A stretch of 64,000 nt of DNA, taken from positions 124,001 through 188,000 of the forward strand of contig JABCPU010000073.1 in assembly GCA_016800925.1 (NCBI GenBank), given 5' to 3'. The position numbers and the translations under genes are program-made. This stretch comes from Suillus spraguei. Lineage: Eukaryota > Basidiomycota > Agaricomycetes > Boletales > Suillaceae. Numbering within the stretch: position 1 is the first letter of the stretch; each line of letters begins with the position of its first letter. Shown here in pieces: positions 1 to 10,333 of the stretch. The notes beneath the pieces are model-generated. The model was not told the origin of the DNA. It searched no databases and saw nothing but the letters and a program-made list of their open reading frames with translations.

Positions 1-2
1 CA

Positions 3-86
3 TGGGATGATGTCCTCACCGAAACAGAACATAAAGTTACAAAGCTCGAACGTGATCGCGAAGAACGCCAACGACTAGGTTATGAA
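3..86 (+). CDS. 3' end of an unidentified + strand gene (partial)
   Basis: From base 3 one + frame is open to a TAG at 84-86 and encodes a short, highly charged tail rich in E, R and K (it ends RQRLGYE). This looks like the helical C-terminus of a protein whose body lies left of the window. It would be convergent with the - strand gene ending at 562. The segment is too short to name a family, and chance openness over 28 codons cannot be excluded. Confidence 0.4.
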
Positions 87-561
87 TAGACATTGGCAGC
101 ATACCACAACACCCTCATCATACATTGCTACTTTACGCTCCTTATAATGAACAGAAGCACGACGATAAAAAGCCTCCTTCGTTCCTAGGTAAACAATCGA
201 CTACATTACTCCCATCCTTGGGCCAAGAATAAAAAAACAGCCATAGGAAGTGGGGGTGGATATATACTGAGAAGTCACAGTTAAATAAGTAACACACGGA
301 GATAAATGCCAGGCGGAAAAGATTCATAAAGTGCGTGTCCCGACATAAAGACGAGGCCGCGGAGGGTTACATTAAAGGGATCCAGAATGGGTAATACTTA
401 AGGACACGAAAGGACGGTGGCGCAAGGGAAGGAACGTAATGGCACGCTAGAACGACAACAAAACGAGAAAGCATGGACACAAATTAGATAGGGTAACCAG
501 TCACAGGGAATAGGAAGAAAAGAAGAAAAATGAAAGAAAAAATGATGTCTTAGGCGGGGTA
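87..561. other. intergenic, convergent 3' ends
   Basis: This stretch lies between the + strand tail ending at 86 and the - strand stop at 562. A 61-codon - strand frame at 142-327 has no recognisable features and I treat it as chance. I see no RNA gene or repeat here. Confidence 0.5.
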
Positions 562-3500
562 TCAGTCACGCGCCACCCAATCAGTACTCCGAGAAACCAG
601 TTCTATGGAGTTGTCAATGGTCCAGAACAGGCGTTCTGTGGCGCTGCGTCCGTTCCAGCTCTTCTGATCCCGTAATATCATGGCCTGGAACCATGACACA
701 CAGTCAGTCCTGCTTGTAAAACCTTCAAAAAGACAGGCACGCACCTGCTGTGCACCAAAATTCCGCTGGTCGTGTGCAAACAGCTCGACATTTTCTTCTA
801 AAGCCTCCGCCAAGATCTGAAGGTCTTGGAGTATAGCTTGCATCGCACGCACTGCAGCAAGAGTGAGGATATCCTTGCGATTACGCATCGTCGTGCCTTC
901 GGTATTGGGCGGAGGAAGTGTTTTGGAGATGCTCTGTAGCACAGTGTGCAATATGCGTTTGGTTTCATTCATAATCTTCTGTGCTTGAGGGTAGTTCTTC
1001 CTTGAAACGAGGACGAGAGCGCGCGTAATCATGTCAGATGCCAGAAGTTCCATTCTGCGCCGGACGATCACTGGATCTGATGGCTTGACTGGCTTGGGCG
1101 AGGGAGTGGTAGCTTGAGGAAGGAGCGTGATCGTCAAGAGGACTGGATGGGCGAGGCGTGAAACTTGTTTCGACGCGCTAGGGTCATAGAAAGACCCGTC
1201 AACCTCAAATACCGGAACCTCATCAATCATCCTGTCCATCATACCGTCCACGAGATCGGCACCATCGTCAATGTTCATAGATTCAAGACCCATGCTCTGT
1301 ACGAACTGATCCGTGGCATTGAGTGCGCGATTACCGTTCTGTGCAGAAGGACGGCGAGTCTCAGTGTTGTCCAGCTCGCACTCGATAAGCATCTCTTTGC
1401 ATTCGCCATAGCGAAGCTCGCCAACGTCGATGTCGACATTGTGACCATCCGTAGAGAGGATAGATGAAGGCCCACCAGAGACTTTGCGGATACGGAAGCG
1501 CTGACCATCGACGATCTTCATGTGCAACTTCATGTTGAGCAGGCCAATGGACATCATGCCGCCAATACAGCCAGCGAGGCAGCTGCGGAGGTCATACCAG
1601 TCCTTGACAAAGGTGTATGTCCCGCTGGTGTGGTTGGACATGAGCCAGAGCGAAGCAGGGTCATGCGAGCGACCGTAACCAAACGAATGAATGGGCATGT
1701 TTGCAGCTTCGGCACGGGCAAGAACAAGATCCATCTGTGCGCGTCTCGTGCTGTCTGCAGCATCGCTAACCAGGACCATCCCCGAGATAGGATTGCGAGT
1801 TTTGCGTTGAAGCACCACATCGAGACCTTCAAGATATATATTCAGCAGAACGTAAAGATGAAAAGGTGAGTAATAACCATGGTTAACCGCAGTCACAACG
1901 TCCGTCTTCTCCTCTTTGGAAGCTCTCACCAAGAACTCATCATCTTGCTCATCCAGACGTCCGATTTCATCGATGAATTTGGACAGCCTCCCTCGGCTGA
2001 GCGCCTTGCCAACGCAAAGGTAAGGTGTCTTGCGCACACGTCCGCCAGGTCCCACTTCAAAAGTGACGAGACTCAAACGGTCCTTGGTTCCAAGAGAAGC
2101 GACGATAAAGTCCAACGATGCCTTGATGACACGGACCTTAAGCGCCGCGGTGCTCCGGGGGGCACTCGGTGGAGGGAGTGATACAACAAGAATGAGATCA
2201 AGTGCTGGATGTGGGAGGGGAGCAAGTGAATTGGAGGGTCCAGAAGATACATGTGGTGCAACCAGGCCTGAAGGATGCGTCTCATAGTGTGAAAGTACAT
2301 CGTCCTCACCGAGGGGTTGGAGTTTGCTGTGCATTTGTCTAGAATGAGGTTGCGGCACAGAACCATGGGAAGTTGACGATGACATGGTGGAGCGTGAGGA
2401 GCCCTGGAGTAGGCTATCGACTGTGCTTGGTGATGTGGATCCAGTGCTCCCGCTAAGCATCCGCGCAGCCTTTGCTGAACCCCCGAACTCATCCATGTCC
2501 AGACCACGGTCAATGGGCGGCCGCGGCGGTGATGCTTGAGCTTGGAAGGAGTTTACGAGGCCCTGGATCTGGCTCTTCCATGCATCTAATGAAGAACGAT
2601 CTTTGAAAACAAGGATGAAAGAGTCGAGTCGTTCATCTTCCATTTCGATCGTGAGGCTCATTTCTCCGCTCGTACTTGCAGTGATACGCTTGATATGTCG
2701 CACATAAATGCGACCCTTGAGACGCAGGACACCCTTGTTAGACTGGTTGGTGGACCCTGGAACGGCAGGTGAGGCGTCATTGAAGGCTGGCGACGACAAG
2801 AACCGGCCAAGAGACCGCTTTTTCTCCTCTACAACACAAATGATGGCCTCCTTAAAGAGGTACACGAAAAACTCCCGCACTAGGGCATCTCGACGAACGG
2901 ACAGCATGTCATACATTTGCAGGGGGCCAAGACCAGACAATGCATGACCCTTCCAATCTATTATCCGGTTGCGCAAATCCTCGACGATAGCGTTGAAAGG
3001 TGACAATTCTTCACCCTCTTCCTCCGCTGGTGGGCCTGGCCTATAATGGGAAGACTCGGGCTCATTGGTGGATGCCCATGGTTCGCCGGTGTATGGATCA
3101 TAACGCTGAGTTTGGGATGGGTGTCGCGGGGCATCGTTTTGTCTTTGGGGCGGAGGAGGCAGCTCTGTTATAGTATCACTTCGTGTGAGCGTATGACCAC
3201 TCCGAGAACTGTACGAATCTGATATGACAGAACCCGGAACATGTGATGTTCCACGCCTGGCAGGTAACTCTATTACAACAATGCAGGTCAAAGGTTGACA
3301 AGTTTCGCCATTCCGAGTGATGGAAGAAAATTCGGGGCGGACTTGGATGGAAGGTGCGACGACGTAGTGTGATTCGCTGGGTGTTGACTTGACTGAAACG
3401 GCGTGGTCTATTGGGTCATCATCTGTAGGGTCGTAGGGTTGTTGCGGTGCTGGGCTGTGGCGTGAGCGTGAACCTGGATCTCGGCCAGGATAGACTCCAG

Positions 3501-4449
3501 GGGAATGGGGATTGCCCATGCCAGTCAGTGCAGCGAGTTCTATAAGATAGTGAGATTAGTAGAAAGTTGTGTGTGATGTGACTCACTATTATTTTTGCTA
3601 CCATCTCCATCGCCGATTTTCATAGGTCGTCTGCAAACACCACAGACGCCGAGATTTGATTTGCGAGGTAGTCCAGAGCGAGATTGTGCTGGTGGAGGAC
3701 CGTATACAGCGGTAAAACATGCCTATGGTAAGACGAACAGGGGTGTGATGGACTAAGATATTACGATAAGGAAAAGGACTGACCTCGTGAAGAGAGTGAC
3801 CACACTCTGGTACTACATGAGGCTTTTCTCCAGGAAGTCTGAAGCTAAAGCTCAACGGTTCAAGGCATACAGGACATTCTTGTTCGTCGTCGATATGTTC
3901 GTTGTTTGATACAACAGGTAAAGGAGCAGGAGGCATTGCGGCGTATGGATGAGGGCTGTGATTATCTGCGGCGGATGCGTTGGAATAGGAAGAGTGGAGA
4001 GAACTGGAAGACAACGAGCGATTTGGTGGTTTACGCTGAAAAACAGATTGTAGACCTTTAAATGCCGAACTCTTTGCAGGTTTTGGTGAATTCGTCTGTA
4101 ATGGATAACCAGTAGTGGGAGCGAGGTGATGATGATGGGAGTGATGGAGGTCCAAAGTTGGGTGGCCTATTAATTGATTGCGCGAAGACCGGGAAGACGC
4201 TAGTGGTTGCCTCATTACAATTAGAGAGTGTGATATCGTTGTCAAAGACAGCGAGCTCGATGTCGTCGACGTTAAAGTAACAGTGGAAGGAGAAAGAGAG
4301 GGTATAGCTTTGGTATGGTATGAGTTGATGTGGTGACTGCTAACGTTCAAGATAGTTCTTGGGCGCGGCTTCCTCGTTTCCTCTGACGTTGATGACGGCC
4401 TACACGTACAAGCTAGTTGTAATGAATAATAATCAATCTCTTTCGGCAC
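562..4449 (-). CDS. Ste5/Far1-like pheromone MAPK scaffold (RING-H2, PH, VWA)
   Basis: I read four exons: 4449-3784, 3722-3587, 3539-1878 and 1826-562, with introns of 61, 47 and 51 nt, all GT/AG. The joined length is 3729 nt, giving 1242 aa. A RING-H2 finger straddles intron 1 (C192, C195, C216, H218, H221, C224, C249, C252). A PH-like domain lies at about residues 459-599 and a VWA-like domain at about 712-945, with Ser/Pro-rich linkers and a helical C-terminal part. In the yeast Ste5/Far1 family the RING binds the G-beta subunit, PH binds membrane and VWA contacts the MAPKK, so a role in mating signalling at the plasma membrane is inferred. The third intron is in frame, so a naive ORF reads through it. 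The start is uncertain: ATG at 4449 gives the longest reading and an ATG at 4215 is the alternative (1164 aa). No canonical MIDAS DxSxS is visible. The gene appears intact. Confidence 0.75.
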
Positions 4450-4574
4450 AGTTCCTTCTACTATATTATCATAATTTATGAAATGACCCTGAAACTGCTT
4501 AGCGCTGACGCTCGGCCCCGACTGCGCATTGTTTCAAATTGCAACTGTCATGTCACGTATGGTCCAGGCGATGG

Positions 4575-4987
4575 CTACAACTGTCTCTTACAGCGGTAGT
4601 TTAGCGATGAGCTGGAGCACAAGTCTTTGTAGGTTCCTTGAATCTTAATATCATATCCTAACCGCGAGACTTTTGCACTTATCACCCTGCAGAAGAAATA
4701 ACCGGACTTCCATACGGTACACATCGTGTGAATTGAGTCAGAAGTATCACATATCTCCATATTGTCTCCATAGAGGGGGATACTGACTGCCAACCCACGG
4801 GCACCGGCTGTGCAAGCTCAGCGCTCACTGGACGGATAACGTACCTTCGAATCGTCACTTTTCTGACAACGTTTTCTTGTTTTTTCGTGCGGAATTTCCA
4901 AAAGACCGATCCGGACATCGGCTTGCAGGCAACCTTTATCGAGTTTACGATTTCACATGTAGTCCCAAGGATGAAGGAATCACCCAC
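4575..4987 (-). CDS. possible small coding segment, unidentified
   Basis: Two overlapping - strand frames (4987-4682 and 4793-4575) have protein-like composition. A potential splice site (GGTACGT) near 4845 could join them, but the implied intron would be only 37 nt and the phase does not fit well. The segment lies upstream of and in the same direction as the Ste5-like gene. No domain is recognised. It may be a decayed gene or chance. Confidence 0.2.
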
Positions 4988-5330
4988 CTAGTGTTCAAAA
5001 AACACATGGTCGATGTACATGACCGATGTGCATAAACTACTAAAATTGTTATCCAGGCATATCAGATTATAGGCTTTACCGTATTTTCGTGTACCGTTCG
5101 CGGTACGCTGGGGTCACGATTCACCTTGCGGTGCAGGTCTTTGCATTCCGCTGGAATGCAAAGACGGGGCACAAGGATATCGTGAGAGGGCCAGCAATGG
5201 ATTGTGTGTAGGGAAAAGACAGGCTTGGGAATCGGTACATGATGTGGCATCGCCAGCAGTGTCCCTTATATACTGAGATATCTCATCGTTCGTGGTGTCT
5301 GCGAAATTTGTAAGTCACCTTGCGGCTGTA

Positions 5331-6035
5331 CTATTTGTTGGGAACAAACAATCCCAATTCAATTCTTCCGAGTCCCGGCGCTGTGTCATTTCCTGCTGTC
5401 ACTTTAAAGCTCCACGTGCACAGCCCACGGCATCTGTTTAACTGATTCACATACGACCTTAAGGACATACTGACTGAATTCCACAGTTGGAGGTTCCCGG
5501 TCCGAGTTTGTCTGGAACGATAATCCTCAAGTCCTGACTCACTCGGTCGTCGGACATGGCAATGAAATGATAGCCCCATCGCATGCGCCTCCTTGGAATA
5601 AGGCCAGAGAAGCAGGAAATGAGAGGATCTATTGAACTTCCTATCAGCATCCAAGGTATCTACGACTGCACCGGACAGCTTCTGCTGAGTCTACCTCGGC
5701 ACTTCAAGACTCGAGACGTCGAAGTTCCACAGCAGGTTTCCCAGCGAGATGGGCATCCTCGGAACTTTCATACTAGAGTCTGCACTGTTTTATATCTCAT
5801 CAGCTAAATTTAAAATGGACACAAAGATCCCAGATGTTTCCGATGTGAGCGTGCAGATCGTTGAGTATGAGCTTACGGCGAGCATATCATTTAGAAAACG
5901 TTTGACTGCCCACGTTATATCTCCTTCAATTCGAGATGTAGCCGTCAGCCCGTCGCTATCCTTTGCCGTCGTCGGTCAAAGAATATGCCAAGAATTTTTA
6001 ACTGCAACTCCATCCACGGTATCCAGCTTCGAGTG
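5331..6035 (-). pseudogene. possible decayed gene, unidentified
   Basis: Reading the - strand from about 6035 down to 5331, coherent protein-like segments switch between frames. Plausible introns (for example GT-AG around 5820-5770 and around 5700-5650) can be drawn, but every join I tried meets a stop or an unnatural composition. I recognise no family. It could be a gene with introns I mis-modelled or a decayed gene. Segments 4988-5330 and 6036-6197 hold nothing I can name. Confidence 0.2.
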
Positions 6036-6197
6036 GTAAACTACTTACGTCGTGGTTTCAACGACCACCCTGCCAGTAAGTGATTTGATTAGGGATTCAT
6101 GTTGACGCACTGAAAACAAAACAATATCGCTACAGGATAAGGAAGATGCAGATACAGTGAACCTCCAGCCAACGACTTGTGACAGGCGAAAATTAGG

Positions 6198-6959
6198 TCA
6201 TCGGAATAGTAGTTCATCAGAAAAGGTATAAATATTGCTGAGGATCCCCGCGGATAACTTGCTAGTGATATTCATCGCTGCCGTCAGCGGACTTAGCATC
6301 TGCTTAAACCTTAGAATCAAACTCACACAGCGGTATGAAAAACTTACCCGTATCTCCCGTGCAGTGCGCTCACCATCGCCGATCAGCAAGGTGCATCCGA
6401 TCTCGTTATCTTGTTTTTTCTTGCTATCGAGACTGAGTGGAGGTGGTGCTTTGCGTCTCAATCTCTGAAGCCCTACCACCTTCTTGAGGGGGCCGGCGCT
6501 AGCTTCAGGCTCCACGATTGCATCGTGGCCATCGTAATCTCGTTGAGTCGGTGTCAAGATCATGGAGCTGCCTTCTGTGCTTGCCGACCCTATCGGCGAA
6601 GTGCCATAGAAGCCCTCAGGGACACTGTTTTCATCAGCATACTCTGTCACCTCACCCGAGGTCCTCTCTTCCTCGGCATCTCTTCGGTGTGTTGTAAAGT
6701 TTGGTGGCCAGGTAAACACCAACCCTGCTTGCAGTTCCTCGAACTCCGCGTCATCGTATTCGGTTATGGCGATATTTTTCCAAGGTTTGTGCGACACGTC
6801 TTGGGACCGTACCAATTTCGCAGTAGCAACATCTGTCTTATGCACGGCGGGCACTTTGGCGCTAACACGGGGGGGCGCGGGTGTCGGAGGTATGGCCTTT
6901 TGACACTCTATAGGTGCATCCGGGTTGAAGTTGATGACACCAGGGCGAGGTTGAGACAT
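6198..6959 (-). CDS. hypothetical protein, acidic, one short intron
   Basis: ATG at 6959 opens a frame beginning MSQPRPGVINFNPDAP and runs to a stop at 6198. A 48-nt in-frame intron at 6347-6300 (GTAAGT to GCAG) is likely, leaving 237 aa. The sequence is Pro-, Glu- and Ser-rich with a basic patch (RLRRKAPPPL) and no transmembrane segment or domain I know. The same frame is open upstream to an ATG at 7154, but the extra N-terminal part looks like 5' leader. A TATA-like box near 7410 lies upstream. Function unknown. Confidence 0.45.
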   Translation of the reverse strand: MSQPRPGVINFNPDAPIECQKAIPPTPAPPRVSAKVPAVHKTDVATAKLVRSQDVSHKPWKNIAITEYDDAEFEELQAGLVFTWPPNFTTHRRDAEEERTSGEVTEYADENSVPEGFYGTSPIGSASTEGSSMILTPTQRDYDGHDAIVEPEASAGPLKKVVGLQRLRRKAPPPLSLDSKKKQDNEIGCTLLIGDGERTAREIRVSFSYRCVSLILRFKQMLSPLTAAMNITSKLSAGILSNIYTFSDELLFR

Positions 6960-7406
6960 TCGAGCACAGTTGAGGAATGCATGAAAGTAAGATTCGCGTA
7001 ATTTGGTAGACTGTATATGCATCAAATTCATCGAAATGTCACAGCATATTGTCCGCGGCCAAGATGCGGATTTTCCTGGGATCAAAGACGCGGAGGGATT
7101 CGGTTGGGCAATGAGATTCAACATAAAACCAGGTGAGAAACTGATGCTATTCATTATTCACGTGAAGGACTGATGTGGGATATGGTTCGATTACTAGTGG
7201 CTCGAATGGAAGGAAAGCTGACTGTGGCTTTTAGAGGCGTAGAAAATGGAGGAAAAATATTAGTGATGCAGAGGGTATGCGAATACAACTGAGGGGTATT
7301 GAAGCAATGGAATGGTAGAAGAGTCCGCGGCGAAGCACAGTAAGAGCGGGAGATGGTAATACAGCTGAACTTGGTGGCAGATAATCAAGAACATTTGATC
7401 AAAACT

Positions 7407-7417
7407 AGATTTATACC
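7407..7417 (-). promoter_or_regulatory. possible TATA box of the 6959 gene
   Basis: The - strand reads GGGTATAAATC here, about 450 bp before the inferred ATG at 6959. A long leader, perhaps with an intron, would be needed. Position and motif only. Confidence 0.25.
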
Positions 7418-7559
7418 CGAACAAAGTGGCACCCATAAACGCCAAAGGTGGCCTTTGACTCTTTGTTACCCGATAACTTGAAGAAGACCCGCTAAAGCCT
7501 GAAGGTCTTTGTGAGACGGACTCCTTTGTCACACCTTGTGACAACGTTTGCTATGAGGG

Positions 7560-8311
7560 ACAATAGCGGTCTGGTCCGGAACCTCGGTTCGAACCGGACC
7601 GGAAATTTTGGCCTTGCTAAACCATTCTGAATCCTTGTCAATTTCCAACTTTGACATCACCTACCTTGACATCAGACTGACCTGTTGGATAATGGACAAA
7701 CATTGAACATTACCATAGTTTACATATGTTTGGTTCACACTCACTTTTACCTTTGCTTAGCACTTCATAGACTTCAGTGACTTATTGCATCAGTGAGGTA
7801 AGATGCTCATTCACTCATATTATTATAAAGGGTATTTGAAGTAAAATTATGAGAACTTTGAAATGTGGGTGATGCTAGTCAGAACTTCTCGGAACCTTCA
7901 GCATCTGTATTTGGAGTCTGAATTCCAACTTTATGCAGCATACACAAGATCACTGCAGAGTGTGCTCAAGTTCGTCGCTCAGAATGACTTAGAATGCACT
8001 TTGACACTTACCATAAGCTCCCTATGGCCACCCTACCCAAAAATCCCTCCATGCTAGAGGAAGGAGCACTCTGACTTGTGGTATGAGGGGATGAGGACAA
8101 GCTGCTAGTAGTATTGCTGGAACTGATATTGACATCATAGGGGATGCTGAAGTTGAGTCATCTGGGATTAAGATTCAGGGTGTTGGATTCCACATCTGAT
8201 AGCCCCTATCTGGAAGAAGATAGAGATATCTGGAAATGATATCTGGAAGTATTTCTGGTCATGTGACCTGTCATCTGGATTAGGTTACTCCTCTTAAAAT
8301 CACCAGACTTC
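7560..8311. other. non-coding flank of element 1
   Basis: No gene is recognised. Near 7574-7603 there is a GC-rich inverted repeat (GGTCCGG ... CCGGACC) enclosing the palindrome GGTTCGAACC. From about 8170 the text is rich in repeated ATCTGGAA-type words, resembling the words at 23690-23800 on the other side of element 1, so element 1 probably landed in an older repeat. Confidence 0.4.
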
Positions 8312-8316
8312 CTGTC

Positions 8317-8778
8317 TGTTACGAACTGGGGTGGCGTCACCAGCGACAGTGAAAAGACACAGACGGTCTGCTGGGAGTTCTTACAATGTCCAGAAAAGGA
8401 CAAGGTGAAAGTACAAGGAACGCGTTCCGAGTACGATCAAGGGTTCAGCCTCAAAGACAAGTCTAAGAGGTATCCGCGAGAATAGAGACTAAGGCTAAGG
8501 AGTGCTTAGACTTAGAGACGACTTAGGTTGGAGACCTAAGCGAAGGAGATTCCAGGTAAAACCCAGTAAGATTAAAGTAGGGAAACTACTACAAGTACTT
8601 TGTGCTTAAATAGGCCAATATGTGCGCACAGACCAGATAACAGTGAGAATGTAAATGCGTATCCTAAATAAGGAAGGCATGTATCGTACAGATGCGTTGA
8701 GCATATGAGTCAGAGTCATGTTACGTAATATACAGGGTAAATGAGTAGAAAATGAATAGGGGACGTACGATTGTAACA
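8317..8778 (-). repeat. 3' LTR of element 1
   Basis: 462 bp, TG...CA ends (TGTTACGAACTGG ... ATTGTAACA on the + strand). It contains the self-primer complement AAGATTAAAGT at 8568-8578 (+ strand reading). It is paired with 23011-23481. Confidence 0.93.
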
Positions 8779-8796
8779 TTACCCCCTTTTTATACG
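8779..8796 (-). promoter_or_regulatory. polypurine tract of element 1
   Basis: On the - strand an AAAAAGGGGG run followed by TAA sits directly before the 3' LTR. This is the expected primer site for plus-strand DNA synthesis and is conserved in elements 2 and 3. Confidence 0.75.
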
Positions 8797-8810
8797 TAAA
8801 GTCACCGACT

Positions 8811-10331
8811 TTACTCATCTTGGTTCGCATAGTAAACCGGGTCATCACTCCATTCGTAGTCTTCGTCAGCAAAGGACCCACTCCTCATATACGCGGCTTC
8901 TTCCAAACCAGCGCATCGTTTAGAGTCTCTTCTCTTTTCTGCTTGAATACGTTCGTCGTCAAGCTGTTGCTCCCAAGCGTGGAGTGCGTCATAGAATCCC
9001 TCGTCTTTCCAAGTTAATTCGAAAGGAGGGGGCCCAGCTCGTTTTGGGCAATAAAGGGACAGATGAGTCGGCGACCAATATCTGCAAACCTTGCACTGAT
9101 ATTCTGCACAATTCTTTTGACGATGTCCTAGCAATCCACAGATGCGGCACTTCATATTCTCGTCAGGGTTGGAGTGGACTTTGCGTAAGGGAGACGGAGA
9201 AATGATAGGCATGGGGCTAGTAGATCTGGCGCGCTTCTTTCCCTTATTCTTCCTCATACGTTTTAAGGCAAGGGTGTTAGCTCGCTTGAGTTGCGCCTGT
9301 TGAGCGGGGGATAATGTGTATGCTGACATGGGGAGGTCCGGGGTAACTGCTCGTTCAGCAGCCGCAAGAAGTTCATTGGAGGAAGACGAGGAAGTTATGC
9401 CAAAATCTTTTACTAAGACTGGTGAGACAGGGTCCATTGGACCAAATGATGATGGGATAGACATTGGGGGATGTATATGAAGGTCGCGAAGTCGAGGGCC
9501 GAGTGTTACCAACTCAGTGGTAGGGATACCTAGTAATTTAGCGGCCTCACACTGTTCTTTTGTGCAGGGTTCATACAGCCAATCAGGGCAGTCAAGAGAG
9601 GTCGTGGCTGGAGGTGGTGAAGCTGGCTGTTCGATGGGGGATGGGGTTCGAGGAGATGCAAGGTCTGCTTGTGTCTGTTGTAAATCAGTGATAGCTTCTT
9701 CCACTAGGTTTCTTGCTGCTCTGGTTTCAGCGACTGACTGCTGGATGGTGTCGACAACTGTGTTGGTGAGTTGCCCAATTTCTTGCACAGCAGTGTATAG
9801 GCCAGTAAAGGCATCAAGACTAGAATAGATGCGCGAAGGAGCGGGTGCTGGAATAGGAAGTGGCGTATCTCTTTGCGGAGAGGGAGGTCGAGCAACGCCT
9901 GCTCGACGTTCGGCAATGATGTGAATAGCTTCTTCAACATCATTCTTAAAAGAATCGGGAAGCAACAGCATAGCGTAAGCACGAATGCGTTTTTGGAGAT
10001 GAATGAAACGGTGACAGAGTGTGATTTCTGTAGTTTCTTTAGCGGTGGCTTCGATGAGGGCGGCAGTGCGGATGATGTTAACAATGAGTAGAGCGGGGAA
10101 GGCACCTCTTTCGGTGAGAATTCTGTCGATTTCGAGGGCATGTCCCTCACAGAGAATGGCGGCTTCGATGTAAGAGGTGTTGTCGATTTCTGCAGTGAGA
10201 GTTCCATATTGTTCAGCTTCAGAGTCGGAGTCGTTGGTGGCAGCGACGACGGGTGTGATGTAAGCAGTGGGGAAAGACATTTCAAGATAGTAGTTATCAG
10301 GTGCTGATGCGAGTTGATTTGACTGAGGCAT
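8811..10331 (-). CDS. retrotransposon third ORF, double zinc-knuckle protein
   Basis: An intact 506-aa ORF between pol and the 3' LTR, where env would lie. It starts at ATG 10331, only two bases after the pol TGA (10336-10334), which suggests translation by re-initiation. The N-terminal ~250 residues are probably helical, the middle is Pro/Ser-rich, and then comes a basic stretch (RMRKNKGKKRAR). A CX2CX4HX4C knuckle (CRICGLLGHRQKNC) is followed at once by a CX2CX6HX4C knuckle, then an acidic tail. There is no signal peptide or membrane segment, so it is not an envelope protein. The layout resembles a second Gag (capsid-like plus nucleocapsid). Counterparts exist in elements 2 and 3. Function is inferred only. 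Confidence 0.8.
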   Translation of the reverse strand: MPQSNQLASAPDNYYLEMSFPTAYITPVVAATNDSDSEAEQYGTLTAEIDNTSYIEAAILCEGHALEIDRILTERGAFPALLIVNIIRTAALIEATAKETTEITLCHRFIHLQKRIRAYAMLLLPDSFKNDVEEAIHIIAERRAGVARPPSPQRDTPLPIPAPAPSRIYSSLDAFTGLYTAVQEIGQLTNTVVDTIQQSVAETRAARNLVEEAITDLQQTQADLASPRTPSPIEQPASPPPATTSLDCPDWLYEPCTKEQCEAAKLLGIPTTELVTLGPRLRDLHIHPPMSIPSSFGPMDPVSPVLVKDFGITSSSSSNELLAAAERAVTPDLPMSAYTLSPAQQAQLKRANTLALKRMRKNKGKKRARSTSPMPIISPSPLRKVHSNPDENMKCRICGLLGHRQKNCAEYQCKVCRYWSPTHLSLYCPKRAGPPPFELTWKDEGFYDALHAWEQQLDDERIQAEKRRDSKRCAGLEEAAYMRSGSFADEDYEWSDDPVYYANQDE

Positions 10332-10333
10332 AA

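Noticed and set aside
1165..2947. Overlapping ORFs on + and other - frames within 562-3519
   Set aside because: Shadows of the Ste5-like gene, which has recognisable domains and consistent introns.
7590..7605. GGTTCGAACC looking like a tRNA T-arm B box
   Set aside because: It is part of a larger palindrome, the surrounding bases do not pair as a T-arm or acceptor stem, and no A box lies at the right distance.
8811..10331. Third retrotransposon ORF as an envelope gene
   Set aside because: No signal peptide, transmembrane segment or glycosylation-rich ectodomain; it has nucleic-acid-binding zinc knuckles instead.
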